A stretch of 64,000 nucleotides of DNA. Source: Craurococcus roseus. Lineage in GTDB: Bacteria > Pseudomonadota > Alphaproteobacteria > Acetobacterales > Acetobacteraceae. Shown in pieces: positions 43,574 through 53,641 of the stretch. Made by a program: the position numbers and the translations under genes. Location: assembly GCF_039523795.1 (NCBI RefSeq), contig NZ_BAAAFZ010000007.1, positions 1 through 64,000 of the forward strand, written 5' to 3'. The stretch's first letter is position 1. The number at the start of each line of letters is the position of its first letter. A model generated the notes under the pieces. It was given only the letters and a program-made list of their open reading frames with translations. It did no database searches and was not told the DNA's origin.

Positions 43574-44242
43574 TCAGAAATCCGGGTCGTCGTAGTGGGC
43601 CGGCGGCTCCAGACCGCTGACCCGCTCGGCCAGCAGTGCGCGGAAGCTCGGGCGCGACTTCATGCGGGCGTACCACTGCTTCGCGGACTCGTTCTGAGAC
43701 CAGTCCACGTCGCCGATGTAGTCCAGGGCCGAAAGGTGCCCGGCGGCGGCGAAGTCGGCCAAGCTGATGCGCGGCCCGGCCAGCCAAGGGCGCGTCTCGG
43801 CCAGCCAGCCGAGGTATTCGAGATGCGGGCGCATGTTGGCGTAGCCGACACGGATGGCGGAGGCATCGGGGTTGCCGCGGCCGAGCAGGCGCTTGAGCTG
43901 CTTCTCGTACAGGAGGTGGCTGGTCACCTCGGCGGCGAACTTGCCGTCGAACCAGGCGACCAAGCGGCGCACCTCGGCGCGCTCGGCCAGCGTGCGGCCG
44001 AAGAGGCCGGTGTCGGGATAGGCCTCCTCCAGGTACTCGCAAATGGCGTAGCTGTCGGCGACGGCGAGGCCGTTCTCTTCCCGCAACACCGGTACGGTGC
44101 AGGCGGGGTTCATCTCCAGGAAGGCGTCGCGGCGCTCCCAGATGCGCTCCATCCGCAACTCGAACGGTATCCCCTTCTCGGCCATGGCGAGCCGGACCTT
44201 GCGGGAATAGGGCGAGAGGGGGAGGTGGAAGAGGACGCGCAC
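43574..44242 (-). CDS. glutathione S-transferase family protein
   Basis: A 222-residue two-domain GST. The thioredoxin-like N-domain has LPLSPYSRKVRLAMAEKGIPFE, NPACTVPVLREENGLAVADSYAICEYLEEAYP with the cis-Pro and the ES/DS motif for glutathione. The helical C-domain (ISLADFAAAGHLSALDYIGDVDW) follows. The SPYSRKVR start indicates a Ser/Cys-type bacterial class. Substrate unknown; sits downstream of the gltBD operon on the same strand, beyond a strong hairpin. Confidence 0.88.
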   Translation of the reverse strand: MRVLFHLPLSPYSRKVRLAMAEKGIPFELRMERIWERRDAFLEMNPACTVPVLREENGLAVADSYAICEYLEEAYPDTGLFGRTLAERAEVRRLVAWFDGKFAAEVTSHLLYEKQLKRLLGRGNPDASAIRVGYANMRPHLEYLGWLAETRPWLAGPRISLADFAAAGHLSALDYIGDVDWSQNESAKQWYARMKSRPSFRALLAERVSGLEPPAHYDDPDF

Positions 44243-44281
44243 GGGCCGGGCTTATGCCACCAGAAGGCGATAATTGATAGG

Positions 44282-44309
44282 TGCTGCGGGAGAAGATTCT
44301 CCCGCAGCA
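44282..44309 (-). terminator. hairpin after gltB
   Basis: A perfect inverted repeat with 13-bp arms (TGCTGCGGGAGAA and its complement) and a 2-nt centre, 7 bp past the gltB stop. No long T run follows, but position and stability argue for a transcription terminator or 3'-end stabiliser. Confidence 0.65.
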
Positions 44310-44316
44310 GGCGAAT

Positions 44317-47300
44317 TCACTCGGCGGCGGCCGTTTGGAAGCCCTCCATCGGCGCCGGCAGGTAGCGCGCGTACTCCTTGGGCACGACGTGCCAGAAGTG
44401 GCCGCGCTGGCCTTCCCAGTCGTTGAGGATGCGGGCGGCGAGGCGCGAGCCCGTCTCCTCCAGGTGCCGGCCGACCAGGGCGCGAAGCTCGGCGTCCCAA
44501 TGGCCGCGGCCGACGCGCGACCAGAGCAGGGTGTCCGGGTTGACCCGGCGCTCGAAGGTCCCTTCCGGGTCGTAGAGGAAGGCGATGCCGCCGGTGAAGC
44601 CGGCGCCGAAATTGTCTCCAACAGGCCCCAGGATCGCCACCGCGCCGCCGGTCATGTACTCGCAGCCGTTGGCGCCGCAGCCCTCCACCACCGCGGTCGC
44701 GCCGCTATTGCGGACGGCGAAGCGCTCCCCCGCTTGGCCGCCGGCGTAGAGTTCGCCCGCGGTCGCGCCGTAGAGCACGGTGTTGCCGATGATGGCGTTC
44801 TCGTTCCACACCAGCGTCGACGACGGGGCAGGCCGCACCACGATGGTTCCGCCCGACAGGCCCTTTCCGACGTAGTCGTTGGCATCACCGAACACCACCA
44901 GCTTGAGGCCGCGCACGGCGAAGGCGCCGAGCGACTGCCCGGCCGAGCCGCGCAGGCGGACGCTGAGGTGCCCGGGTTGCAGCCCCTCCATCCCGAACTT
45001 CCGCACGATCCGGCTGCTGATCTTGGTGCCGATGGCGCGGTGGGTGTTCCGGATGTTGTAGTGGAGTTGCATCTTCTCGCCGTGCTCGAACAGGGCCGCG
45101 GCGTCGCGGATCATGTCGGCGTCGAGCGTCTCCGGGACCTCGTTCCGGCCCTCCAGCGTGCAGTAGGGCGCGTTCTGGCCGGCGTCCGCCTTCACCAGCA
45201 GCGGGTTGAGGTCGAGGTCGTCCAGGTCCTCCGAGCCGCGGCTGACCTGCTTGAGCAAGTCGGTCCGGCCGATCGCCTCCGTCAGCCGCCGGAAGCCGAG
45301 CGAGGCCAGGATCTCCCGCACCTCCTCCGCCACGAAGGAGAACAGGTTGATGACCTTCTCCGGGCTGCCGCTGAACTTCTTCCGCAGCGTCTCGTCCTGG
45401 GTGCAGACGCCGACCGGGCAGGTGTTGGAGTGGCACTGCCGCACCATGATGCAGCCCATGGCGACGAGCGAGGCGGTGCCGATGCCGAACTCCTCGGCGC
45501 CGAGCATGGCGGCCACCACCACGTCGCGGCCGGTCTTGATGCCGCCGTCCGTGCGCAGCTTCACCCGGTGCCGCAGCCGGTTGAGCAGCAGCACTTGGTG
45601 GGTCTCGCTGAGTCCCATCTCCCAGGGCAGGCCCGCGTACTTGATGGAGGACTGCGGCGAGGCGCCGGTGCCGCCGGAGTGGCCGGAAACCAAAATCGCG
45701 TCCGCCTTGGCCTTGGCGACGCCGGCCGCGATGGTGCCGATGCCCGACCGCGCCACCAGCTTCACGCAGACCGTGGCGTCGGGGTTGATCTGCTTCAGGT
45801 CGTAGATGAGCTGCGCCAGGTCCTCGATCGAGTAGATGTCGTGGTGCGGCGGCGGCGATATGAGCGTGACGCCGGGCGTCGCGTGGCGCAGCTTGGCGAT
45901 CAGCCCCGTCACCTTGAAGCCGGGGAGCTGGCCGCCCTCGCCCGGCTTCGCGCCCTGGGCGATCTTGATCTCGATCTCGCGGCAGTTGTTCAGGTATTCG
46001 GCGGTGACGCCGAAGCGGCCGGAGGCGATCTGCTTGATCGCCGAGTTGGCGTTGTCGCCGTTCGGGCGCGGCTTGGCGCGCCCCGGGTCCTCGCCGCCCT
46101 CGCCGCTGTCGGAGCGGGCGCCGATGCGGTTCATGGCGATGGAGAGCGTTTCGTGCGCTTCGGGGCTGAGGGCGCCGAGCGAGATGCCGGGCGCGAGGAG
46201 GCGCTTACGGATCTCGGTGATGCTCTCCACCTCCTCGATCGGCACCGGCGTCCGGCCCTCGGCGCGGAAGTCGAGCAGGTCGCGCAGCGCCACGGGCGGC
46301 AGCCGGCGCACCGCTTCGGAGTAGCGCTTGAAGGTGGTGTAGCTGTCGGTGTCCACCGCGCGCTGGAGGGTGTGGATCAGCCCGCCGTCGAAGGCGTGGC
46401 TCTCGCCGCGGCGGCGCAGCTTGTAGAGGCCGCCCACCGGCAGGTGGACCGCGTCCTCGTCCCAGGCCTTGCGGTGCAGCGCCAGCACGCGCTGCGCTAT
46501 GCCGGAGAGGCCGATGCCGGAGATGCGGCTCGGCACGCCGGGGAAGAACTCGTTCACCAGGGCGCGCGAGAGGCCAATGGCCTCGAAGTTCATGCCGCCG
46601 CGGTAGGAGGAGAGCACGGAGATGCCCATCTTGGACATCACCTTGAGCAGCCCCTTGTCCACCGCCTTCTTGTAACGCGACACGCAGTCCCTGAGCGGCA
46701 TGTCGCCGAACAGGCCGCGGCGCTGGCGGTCGGCGACGCTCTCCTGCGCGAGGTATGCGTTCACCGTGGTGGCGCCGGCGCCGATCATCACCGCGGCGTA
46801 GTGCACGTCCAGGCACTCGGCGGCGCGGACGTTGAGGCTGGTGAAGGTGCGGAGCGAGTGGCGGACGAGGTGCGTGTGTACGGCGCCCACCGCCAGGATC
46901 ATCGGGATCGGCGCGCGCGCCGGCCCCTGCGCCTGGTCGGTCAGGACGACGTGGGCGCAGCCGCTGCGGACGCCCTCCTCGGCCTCGCGCCGGATGCGCT
47001 CGAAGGCCGCGCGCAGCCCCGCCTCGCCCTCGGCGGCGGCGAAGGTGCAGTCCACCTCGCAGCAGGTGGCGCCCATGTAGGCGCGCATGGCGTCGAACTC
47101 GGCGTTGGACAGCACGGGGCTGTCCAGCATCAGCATGTCGCACTGGGTGGGGTCCTCGTCGAGGATGTTCCCGAGGTTGCCCAGGCGCGTCTTGAGCGTC
47201 ATCACCCGCGTCTCGCGCAGGCTGTCGATCGGCGGGTTGGTGACCTGGCTGAAGGTCTGGCGGAAGTAGTGGTGCAGGCCGCGGTACTGCCGCGAGAGCA

Positions 47301-48849
47301 CGGCCACCGGCGTGTCGTCGCCCATGGAGCCGACGGCCTCGCTCGCCTCCTCCACCATCGGGTGCAGGATCGCCTCCAGCTCCTCCAGCGTGTAGCCGAC
47401 CGCCACCTGGCGGCGGCGCAGCTCCTCGGAGCCGAAGACGGGCTTCTCGACCGCGTCCGCCCTGACGATGTCGTCGATGCGGGTGGTGCGCTCGGTCCAC
47501 TGGCCGAAGGGCTTGCGGGCGGCGAGCTCGTCCTTCAGCTCGGCGTCCGTGTAGAAGCGGCCGGTGTCGAGGTCCACGCCGACGCACTGGCCGGGGCCGA
47601 CGCGGCCCTTGGCGGCGATGCGCTCCTCGGCGAGCTTGACCATGCCGGTCTCGGAGCCGGTGACGAGCAGGCCGTCGTGGGTGACCGTGTAGCGCATGGG
47701 CCGGAGGCCGTTGCGATCGAGCCCCGCGACCACCCAGCGCCCGTCGGTGGCGGCGATGGCCGCCGGGCCGTCCCAGGGCTCCATCACCGCGTTGCAGTAA
47801 AGGAACAGGTCGCGGTGCGCCGCCGGCATGGTGGCGTTGTTGCCCAGGGACTCCGGGATGAGCATGGCCTTGGCCATGGGCGCGTCGCGCCCGCCCCGCA
47901 CCAGCAGCTCGAAGACGTTGTCCAGCGTCGCGGTGTCGGAACCGCCGGCCTGCACCACCGGCTTGATGTCGTCGAGGTACGGGTCGAGCAACGGGTGGGA
48001 GAGCCGCGTCTCGTGGCTCTTCATCCAGTTGGCGTTGCCGGAGACGGTGTTGATCTCGCCGTTGTGGGCCAGCATCCGGAAGGGCTGGGCCAGCTTCCAG
48101 GTCGGGAAGGTGTTGGTGGAGTAGCGCTGGTGGTAGATGGCGAAGCGGCTGACGAAGCGCGCGTCGAGCAGGTCCGGGTAGAACTCCGTCAGGTGCTCCG
48201 CGAGGAACATGCCCTTGTAGATCACGGAGCGGCAGGAGAGCGAGCAGATGTAGAGTTCCGGGATCTGCGCCGCGATCGCCTGCCGCTCGATGCGGCGGCG
48301 GATGATGTAGAGGTCGCGCTCGTAGGTGGCGTCATCGGTGCCGCGCGGGTTCCAAAGCAGGATCTGCTCGATTTCCGGCCGCGTGGCGTTGGCCTTCTCG
48401 CCGATGCAGCCGACGTCGATCGGCACCTGCCGCCAGCAATAGATGGCGTAGCCGGCGGCGAGGATCTCGGTTTCGACGATTTGCCGGCAGCGTTCCTGCG
48501 CGCCCAGGTCGGTCTTGGGCAGGAACACCATCCCCACCGCGATGCGCCCAGGCCGGCGCCGGTCGCCGCCGCGCTCCAGGGCCTCGGCGAAGAAGTCCTG
48601 CGGGATCTCGACGTGGATGCCCGCGCCGTCGCCGGTCTTGCCGTCGGCGTCCACGGCGCCGCGGTGCCACACGGCCTTCAGCGCGTCGATGCCGGCCTGC
48701 ACCACCTCGCGGCGCGGCTTGCCGTCGAGCGCGGCGACGAGGCCGACGCCGCAGGCGTCGTGCTCCGTGAGATCGACATGCCCTTGCCCCGCCAGAAGGG
48801 TGGCGTTGCCCGCGTAGGACCGGACGAACTCGGCGCCGTTCTCGCTCAT
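44317..48849 (-). CDS. gltB: glutamate synthase (NADPH) large subunit
   Basis: A 1510-residue GOGAT alpha subunit. The class II glutaminase domain begins after a short propeptide, with the nucleophile Cys33 in EHDACGVGLVAAL. The central domain, the FMN-binding synthase domain (GTIAAGVAKAKADAILVSGHSGGTGASP) and the 3Fe-4S cysteines in CIMVRQCHSNTCPVGVC follow. The C-terminal gltB beta-helix (GATAGELYAGGQAGERFAVRNSGATAVVEG) is complete. Converts glutamine plus 2-oxoglutarate into two glutamates with electrons from GltD. ATG 48849 lies 5 bp downstream of gltD's stop. Confidence 0.96.
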   Translation of the reverse strand: MSENGAEFVRSYAGNATLLAGQGHVDLTEHDACGVGLVAALDGKPRREVVQAGIDALKAVWHRGAVDADGKTGDGAGIHVEIPQDFFAEALERGGDRRRPGRIAVGMVFLPKTDLGAQERCRQIVETEILAAGYAIYCWRQVPIDVGCIGEKANATRPEIEQILLWNPRGTDDATYERDLYIIRRRIERQAIAAQIPELYICSLSCRSVIYKGMFLAEHLTEFYPDLLDARFVSRFAIYHQRYSTNTFPTWKLAQPFRMLAHNGEINTVSGNANWMKSHETRLSHPLLDPYLDDIKPVVQAGGSDTATLDNVFELLVRGGRDAPMAKAMLIPESLGNNATMPAAHRDLFLYCNAVMEPWDGPAAIAATDGRWVVAGLDRNGLRPMRYTVTHDGLLVTGSETGMVKLAEERIAAKGRVGPGQCVGVDLDTGRFYTDAELKDELAARKPFGQWTERTTRIDDIVRADAVEKPVFGSEELRRRQVAVGYTLEELEAILHPMVEEASEAVGSMGDDTPVAVLSRQYRGLHHYFRQTFSQVTNPPIDSLRETRVMTLKTRLGNLGNILDEDPTQCDMLMLDSPVLSNAEFDAMRAYMGATCCEVDCTFAAAEGEAGLRAAFERIRREAEEGVRSGCAHVVLTDQAQGPARAPIPMILAVGAVHTHLVRHSLRTFTSLNVRAAECLDVHYAAVMIGAGATTVNAYLAQESVADRQRRGLFGDMPLRDCVSRYKKAVDKGLLKVMSKMGISVLSSYRGGMNFEAIGLSRALVNEFFPGVPSRISGIGLSGIAQRVLALHRKAWDEDAVHLPVGGLYKLRRRGESHAFDGGLIHTLQRAVDTDSYTTFKRYSEAVRRLPPVALRDLLDFRAEGRTPVPIEEVESITEIRKRLLAPGISLGALSPEAHETLSIAMNRIGARSDSGEGGEDPGRAKPRPNGDNANSAIKQIASGRFGVTAEYLNNCREIEIKIAQGAKPGEGGQLPGFKVTGLIAKLRHATPGVTLISPPPHHDIYSIEDLAQLIYDLKQINPDATVCVKLVARSGIGTIAAGVAKAKADAILVSGHSGGTGASPQSSIKYAGLPWEMGLSETHQVLLLNRLRHRVKLRTDGGIKTGRDVVVAAMLGAEEFGIGTASLVAMGCIMVRQCHSNTCPVGVCTQDETLRKKFSGSPEKVINLFSFVAEEVREILASLGFRRLTEAIGRTDLLKQVSRGSEDLDDLDLNPLLVKADAGQNAPYCTLEGRNEVPETLDADMIRDAAALFEHGEKMQLHYNIRNTHRAIGTKISSRIVRKFGMEGLQPGHLSVRLRGSAGQSLGAFAVRGLKLVVFGDANDYVGKGLSGGTIVVRPAPSSTLVWNENAIIGNTVLYGATAGELYAGGQAGERFAVRNSGATAVVEGCGANGCEYMTGGAVAILGPVGDNFGAGFTGGIAFLYDPEGTFERRVNPDTLLWSRVGRGHWDAELRALVGRHLEETGSRLAARILNDWEGQRGHFWHVVPKEYARYLPAPMEGFQTAAAE

Positions 48850-48854
48850 GCCCA

Positions 48855-50297
48855 CTACTCCGCCGCCACGGCGGCCGGCGCCGCCTGTTCCTTCAGGTAG
48901 GCGTCGATCCGCTCCGCCGCGTCGCGGCCGTCGCGGATGGCCCACACCACCAGGGACGCGCCGCGCACGATGTCGCCGCCGGCGAAGACGCCGGGCAGGT
49001 CGGTCATCATGGTGCGGTGGTCCACCTTCACCGTGCCCCAGCGCGTCACGGTCAGCGCCTTCTCGCCGAACATCGCCGGCAGGTCCTCGGGGTCGAAGCC
49101 GAGCGCCTTGATGGCGAGGTCGCAGCCTTGCGTGAACCCGCTGCCCTTGATCGGCACCACCTGCTGGCGGCCGGTGGCGTCCGGCAGGCCGAGGTGCATC
49201 CGTACCGCGCGCACGCCGGAAACGTGGCCGTCCGCGCCCTCGAAGCCCTCCGGCGCGGCGAGCCACATGAACTCCACGCCCTCCTCCTCGGCGTTCGCCA
49301 CCTCGCGCATGGAGCCGGGCATGTTGGCTTTGTCGCGTCGGTACATGCAGGTGACGGAGGCGGCGCCCTGGCGGACGGCGGTGCGGACGCAGTCCATGGC
49401 CGTGTCGCCGCCGCCCAGCACCACCACCCGCTTGCCGGCGGCGTTCAGGGCGCCGGACGCGAACTCCGGCACGGTGTCGCCGAGGTTGTCGCGGTTGGAG
49501 GCTATCAGGTAGTCGAGCGCGGGGACGATGCCCTCGAGGCCGGCCCCTTCCCCGCCGATGTCGCGCGCCTTGTAGACGCCGGTGGCGATGAACACGGCGT
49601 CGTGCCGCTCGCGCAACTCCGGCAAGGTCACGTCGCGGCCGATGGCGCAGTTCAGGTGGAAGCGGATGCCGCCTTGCTCGAAGGAGCGCCAACGGCGGAC
49701 CACCACCTCCTTCTCCAGCTTGAAGTTGGGGATGCCGTAGATCATCAGCCCGCCGGCGCGGTCGTGCCGGTCGTAAACGTGGACTTGGTAGCCGCGGCTG
49801 CGCAGGCGCTCGGCGGCGGCGAGCCCGGCCGGGCCGGCGCCGATGATGCCGACACTCTGCCGCAGTTCGGCCTTGGCGCGGGGCGCGGTCACCCAGCCGC
49901 GCTCCCAGGCGGTGTCGGCGATGTACTTCTCGACGGCGCCGATGGTGACGCTCTCGAAGCCCTTCTCGATGACGCAGTTGCCTTCGCAAAGGCGGTCCTG
50001 CGGGCAGATGCGGCCGCAGATCTCCGGGAAGGTGTTGGTGGCGGAAGCGACCTCGTAGGCCTCTTCCAGCCGGCCTTCGGCCGTCAGCTTCAGCCAGTCC
50101 GGGATGTTGTTCGAGAGCGGGCAATGCACCTGGCAGAAGGGTACGCCGCACTGGCTGCAACGGCTCGCCTGCTGGGCGGCGGCGGCGGGCTCGAACTCGC
50201 GGTAGATCTCGCCGAAGTCCTTCCGGCGCTCGCCGACGCCGCGCTTTTCCGGCTGCGCCTGCGACAGGCGGACGAATTGCAGCATGCGGTCGGCCAT
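48855..50297 (-). CDS. gltD: glutamate synthase small subunit
   Basis: A 480-residue FAD/4Fe-4S NADPH-oxidising subunit. The N-terminal cluster binds iron-sulfur (CSQCGVPFCQVHCPLSNNIPDWL and later CGRICPQDRLCEGNC). FAD site GIIGAGPAGLAAAERLRSRGYQVHVYDR and NADPH site VVVLGGGDTAMDCVRTAVRQGA are intact. Supplies electrons to GltB. First gene of the gltD-gltB operon, followed by gltB after 5 bp. Confidence 0.95.
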   Translation of the reverse strand: MADRMLQFVRLSQAQPEKRGVGERRKDFGEIYREFEPAAAAQQASRCSQCGVPFCQVHCPLSNNIPDWLKLTAEGRLEEAYEVASATNTFPEICGRICPQDRLCEGNCVIEKGFESVTIGAVEKYIADTAWERGWVTAPRAKAELRQSVGIIGAGPAGLAAAERLRSRGYQVHVYDRHDRAGGLMIYGIPNFKLEKEVVVRRWRSFEQGGIRFHLNCAIGRDVTLPELRERHDAVFIATGVYKARDIGGEGAGLEGIVPALDYLIASNRDNLGDTVPEFASGALNAAGKRVVVLGGGDTAMDCVRTAVRQGAASVTCMYRRDKANMPGSMREVANAEEEGVEFMWLAAPEGFEGADGHVSGVRAVRMHLGLPDATGRQQVVPIKGSGFTQGCDLAIKALGFDPEDLPAMFGEKALTVTRWGTVKVDHRTMMTDLPGVFAGGDIVRGASLVVWAIRDGRDAAERIDAYLKEQAAPAAVAAE

Positions 50298-50531
50298 GGG
50301 CGAGATCCTGGGTTGCGCGCCGAGGCGGGGCGCGCCCGTCCGGCGCGGCGGCCCGCTCCGGCAGGCAACCGCCCCGCCCTGTGTTGTGGCGCAGCATTAC
50401 CCCAGATGCACAGGGGCACAAAGAGTTTGGTGGCCGTCAGGACAGTGAAACTGCCCTTTAATATCAGTGAGGGCAAGAACCTATTACGCAAAGCAACTTT
50501 TAAGCGCATAATAAGGTCCGGATCGGTCCTT

Positions 50532-51488
50532 TCACGCGGCGGAAGGACGTCGCCCCCCACCCGTGCGGAAGCGTGTGAGATAGCTCGGCACCACCGCTTC
50601 GAGTGCCTTTGGCTGGATGCCCAGTTCCGCGAGCCCCGATGCGCCAGGAGCCGGCACGTTGTCGCGCTGGAGCATGAGGAGCTGGTCGCGGGTCAGCGGC
50701 GGGTTGGGGAGGAACTCGCCGAGGCGGGCCTGGATGCGGGCGAGGCCCATCGGGATGTCCACCAAGGGCCGGCGGCGCCCCGTCACCTCCAGGATGTAGC
50801 GGAGCAGTTCGCGGAAGGTGTGGCTGCGGGGGCCGGCCAGCTCGTAGGTCCGCCCGGGCGCGTCGTCCCGTTCCGCCGCGGCCAGCACCGCGTCCGCCAC
50901 GTCGCCGACGTAGACCGGCTGGAAGCGCGTGTCGCCCGCGATCACCGGCATGAAGGGCAGTATGCGTGACAGGCCGGCGAAACGGTTGAAGAACTCGTCT
51001 TCCGGCCCGAACACGATGGACGGGCGCAGGATGGTCGCCGACGGAAAGGCCGCGCGGACCGCCGCCTCGCCCTCCGCCTTGGTGCGGCCGTAGGCGCTGG
51101 GGCTGGCCGGGTCGGCGCCGATGGCCGAGACGTGCACCAGCCGCGCCGCTCCAGCGGCGGCCGAAAGGCGGGCGACGCGTCCGGCGCCCTCGGCATGCAG
51201 CCGCTGGAAGTCGCCGGCCCGGCGCTCGAACAGGATGCCCACCAGGTTCACCACCAGGTCAGCCCCGGCGACCGCGCGCGCCACGGCTTCCTCCTCGGTG
51301 ACGCCGGCTGCCAGCGGCACGATCTGCCCGACCTTGCCCTGCGTCTGCAAAAAGCGCGCCCCGCCGGGATCGGTCACCGCCACGCGCACCGTGTGGCCCT
51401 CCCGCGCCAAGCGCTTCACCACGTAGCGGCCGATGAAGCCCGAGCCCCCGAACACGGTGGCGATCCTGCGTTGGGTGGTGGCGCGCAT
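50532..51488 (-). CDS. complex I NDUFA9-like NAD(P)-binding protein
   Basis: A 318-residue atypical SDR. TVFGGSGFIGRYVVKRLAREGHTVRVAVTDPGGARFLQTQGKVGQIVPLAAGVTEEE and AADLVVNLVGILFERRAGDF-type sequence (here AGADLVVNLVGILFERR) are typical of the NDUFA9 family, accessory to NADH dehydrogenase or a ubiquinone-related reductase. YGRTKAEGEAAVRAAFPSATILRPSIVFGPEDEFFNRFAGLSRILPFMPVI confirms the extended SDR fold. Lies upstream of gltD on the same strand. Confidence 0.86.
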   Translation of the reverse strand: MRATTQRRIATVFGGSGFIGRYVVKRLAREGHTVRVAVTDPGGARFLQTQGKVGQIVPLAAGVTEEEAVARAVAGADLVVNLVGILFERRAGDFQRLHAEGAGRVARLSAAAGAARLVHVSAIGADPASPSAYGRTKAEGEAAVRAAFPSATILRPSIVFGPEDEFFNRFAGLSRILPFMPVIAGDTRFQPVYVGDVADAVLAAAERDDAPGRTYELAGPRSHTFRELLRYILEVTGRRRPLVDIPMGLARIQARLGEFLPNPPLTRDQLLMLQRDNVPAPGASGLAELGIQPKALEAVVPSYLTRFRTGGGRRPSAA

Positions 51489-51594
51489 GGGCGGCGGACT
51501 CCGAGGGAAGCTTGGCGGACGAAGCCGAGAAGGGCGCGACCATATGGCCGCATCCGCGGCGGCGCCAATCGGCCGCCGGGGCGCCGGCATCCGC

Positions 51595-51623
51595 TTGACG
51601 CCTCCCCGCGCCGCTTCTAAATG
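51595..51623 (+). promoter_or_regulatory. promoter of tRNA-Leu
   Basis: TTGACG (51595-51600), 17-bp spacer, TAAATG (51618-51623), ending 49 bp before the tRNA. Confidence 0.6.
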
Positions 51624-51672
51624 CGCTCGCTCCGGCGGCGCCCTTCGCGGCGCCATCGGCGCCGCGGCCGAT

Positions 51673-51759
<87 letters not shown>

Positions 51760-51877
51760 CCGACGCCCGAAAATCCGGCGGCCTTTCGCGACTCGATCGC
51801 CGCCGCCGCGCACCACCCCGGTCTCACGGACGGCGGCCCCTTTCCGGAGAACCTTCAGCGCTGGCTGTCGTGGCGCC

Positions 51878-53308
51878 TCACGCCGGCGGCCAAGCCGCCT
51901 TCGGCATCGGCGCCATCGCGGATTGGTCCGGCTCCACCCTCGCCCCGAGCCCGGGGGTGTCGAGCGAGCCGATCGCAAGCATCCCGCCGCCGATGCGCAG
52001 CCTCGGGCCGTGCCCCGCGTCGGCGTAGAGGTCGGGGTGCGCGGACGCGAAAGCCGCCGCTTCCGCCGGCGGCCGCCCCTCGAAGCCAGCGACGAAGTGG
52101 TGCCCGTTGCGCTCGACGTGCCCGATGCCCATGAGCGCGACGAGCGCCAAATCCCCCTGCACGCAGAGGCCGGCCAGCGTCGTAAGGTCCTCCGCCGACA
52201 TGAAGAAACGCCCCGGCCCGGCCTCGGCGTTCCAGGCGCGGCAGCGCGCGTGGTTGACGAGCGACCGCCACACGCCCTTGCACGCCTTCGTGGACACGCC
52301 CGCATAGCCCATCGCCCGCGCCGTGACGAAGGCGTCCATCGGCCCGTCGCTCTCGTCCACGACCACGGGGCGCGACGCCGCGAGCGCCGACATGGGCACC
52401 GCCAGCGCCCTCGCGCGCTTCACCGGCTGCTCCACGAAGAGGACGGAGTCCCGCAGCCGGTCGAGGCGCGGCTCCGCTTCCATCGCGCGCCACAGCGCCG
52501 CCGCGCCCTCCGCGTCCTCATACTGCTCGTTCCCGTCGAGCGTCGCGCGGTAGCCCGGCGCGCGGTCCAGCACCGCCGCGATGCGGCACAAGCGGTCCAC
52601 GTCCGCGCCGATGTCGCCGCCGACCTTGAGTTTCCAGTAGCGGTGGCCGTAGGCGACCTGGACCTCCTCCAGCGTCTCGGGCAGCCCGTCGCCCACGCGC
52701 TCGGGTTGGTCGGCCGCCGTGATCGGGTCGACGAGGCCGACGGTGTGCCGCGCCTGGATCGTCCGCGCGGTGTCCGCTCCCCTGAGCATCGCCGTGAAAT
52801 CGAAGCAGCCGAGGTCCGCGCAGACGGCGTGCGGCGCCATCCCGCCGATGTTCGCGCGCATCCCCGCGAAGAACGACGCCCCGTGCGCCTTCAGCAGCGC
52901 GTCGAGCATCGCGCGGTCCAGGAGCGCCCGCCCGTACGCCGCGACGAGCGGGTTGAGCCCCTCCGCCCCGCACGCCGCTTCGCACGCGGCCCAAGCGTCC
53001 GCGAAGTGGCCGAAGGCCGTGTTCACGCCCGCCGCCAGCGCCGCCTCCTCGGCGAGTTCCAGCGCGCGCCGCAGTTGGTCCTCGTTCTGCGCGTCGGTGA
53101 GGCGCGGGTCCTTGTCGAACCACTTCGCCGCCAGCGTTTCCGCCGCGACGCCGAGCGCCTCCCGGCCGTCCTCGAGCCGGATGCGCGCCTTCACCACGGC
53201 TTGGCGGCCGTGGGTCACGGTGGCAGCGCCGAAGCGGAAGGGGAGCCGCAGCCGGAACGGCCACTCCCGCCGCTCCGTCCCGAGCAGGGCGAACCGCGGC
53301 GCGCTCAT
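51878..53308 (-). CDS. enolase-superfamily (mandelate racemase/MLE-like) enzyme
   Basis: A 476-residue protein with the capping domain (RLEDGREALGVAAETLAAKWFDKDP) and the TIM-barrel of the enolase superfamily. YWKLKVGG carries the KxK lysines; metal ligands appear as ATLDGNEQY (Asp), FVEQPVKRA (Glu) and VVVDESDGP (Asp/Glu). It is longer than typical muconate-lactonising enzymes and closer to uncharacterised MR/MLE groups. Substrate is a carboxylate but not identifiable here. Converges on tRNA-Leu. Confidence 0.85.
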   Translation of the reverse strand: MSAPRFALLGTERREWPFRLRLPFRFGAATVTHGRQAVVKARIRLEDGREALGVAAETLAAKWFDKDPRLTDAQNEDQLRRALELAEEAALAAGVNTAFGHFADAWAACEAACGAEGLNPLVAAYGRALLDRAMLDALLKAHGASFFAGMRANIGGMAPHAVCADLGCFDFTAMLRGADTARTIQARHTVGLVDPITAADQPERVGDGLPETLEEVQVAYGHRYWKLKVGGDIGADVDRLCRIAAVLDRAPGYRATLDGNEQYEDAEGAAALWRAMEAEPRLDRLRDSVLFVEQPVKRARALAVPMSALAASRPVVVDESDGPMDAFVTARAMGYAGVSTKACKGVWRSLVNHARCRAWNAEAGPGRFFMSAEDLTTLAGLCVQGDLALVALMGIGHVERNGHHFVAGFEGRPPAEAAAFASAHPDLYADAGHGPRLRIGGGMLAIGSLDTPGLGARVEPDQSAMAPMPKAAWPPA

Positions 53309-53641
53309 CCGGCGGCTCCTTCCGGGCGGTCGTGGCCGAGGGGCGGCGCGGCTTCGCGCCGGCGCCTGGAAAGCGGCTCGCGCAGGATTTCGCTACGCAG
53401 CGCGACACGCATCCCCATGGACGGACCTCCGGGACCGAATCCGTGCATGGAGCCTCCGCGCCGTCCAGGCTAGACCGCCGCGCCCGTCCCCTGCCCGCCC
53501 CTGCCGGTGGACAGTCCGTGCGATCCGGCAAAAGACGAGCGGCACTGGGCGGCGCCCTGCCGGATTGGACAAGCGGCTCCGGATGTACGACACCCGGACG
53601 GGGCGCGGCCGGCGCCTCGACCTGCACGACGAGACGACCCG
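53309..53641. other. intergenic region without visible features
   Basis: 333 bp between the divergent enolase-superfamily and DUF3297 genes. I see no credible gene, repeat or paired promoter hexamers. Confidence 0.5.

Noticed and set aside
44281..48900. A 1539-codon open frame antisense to gltB, rich in Val, Leu, His and Gly
   Set aside because: The sense strand encodes a complete, unmistakable GltB; long antisense frames are expected in very GC-rich coding DNA.
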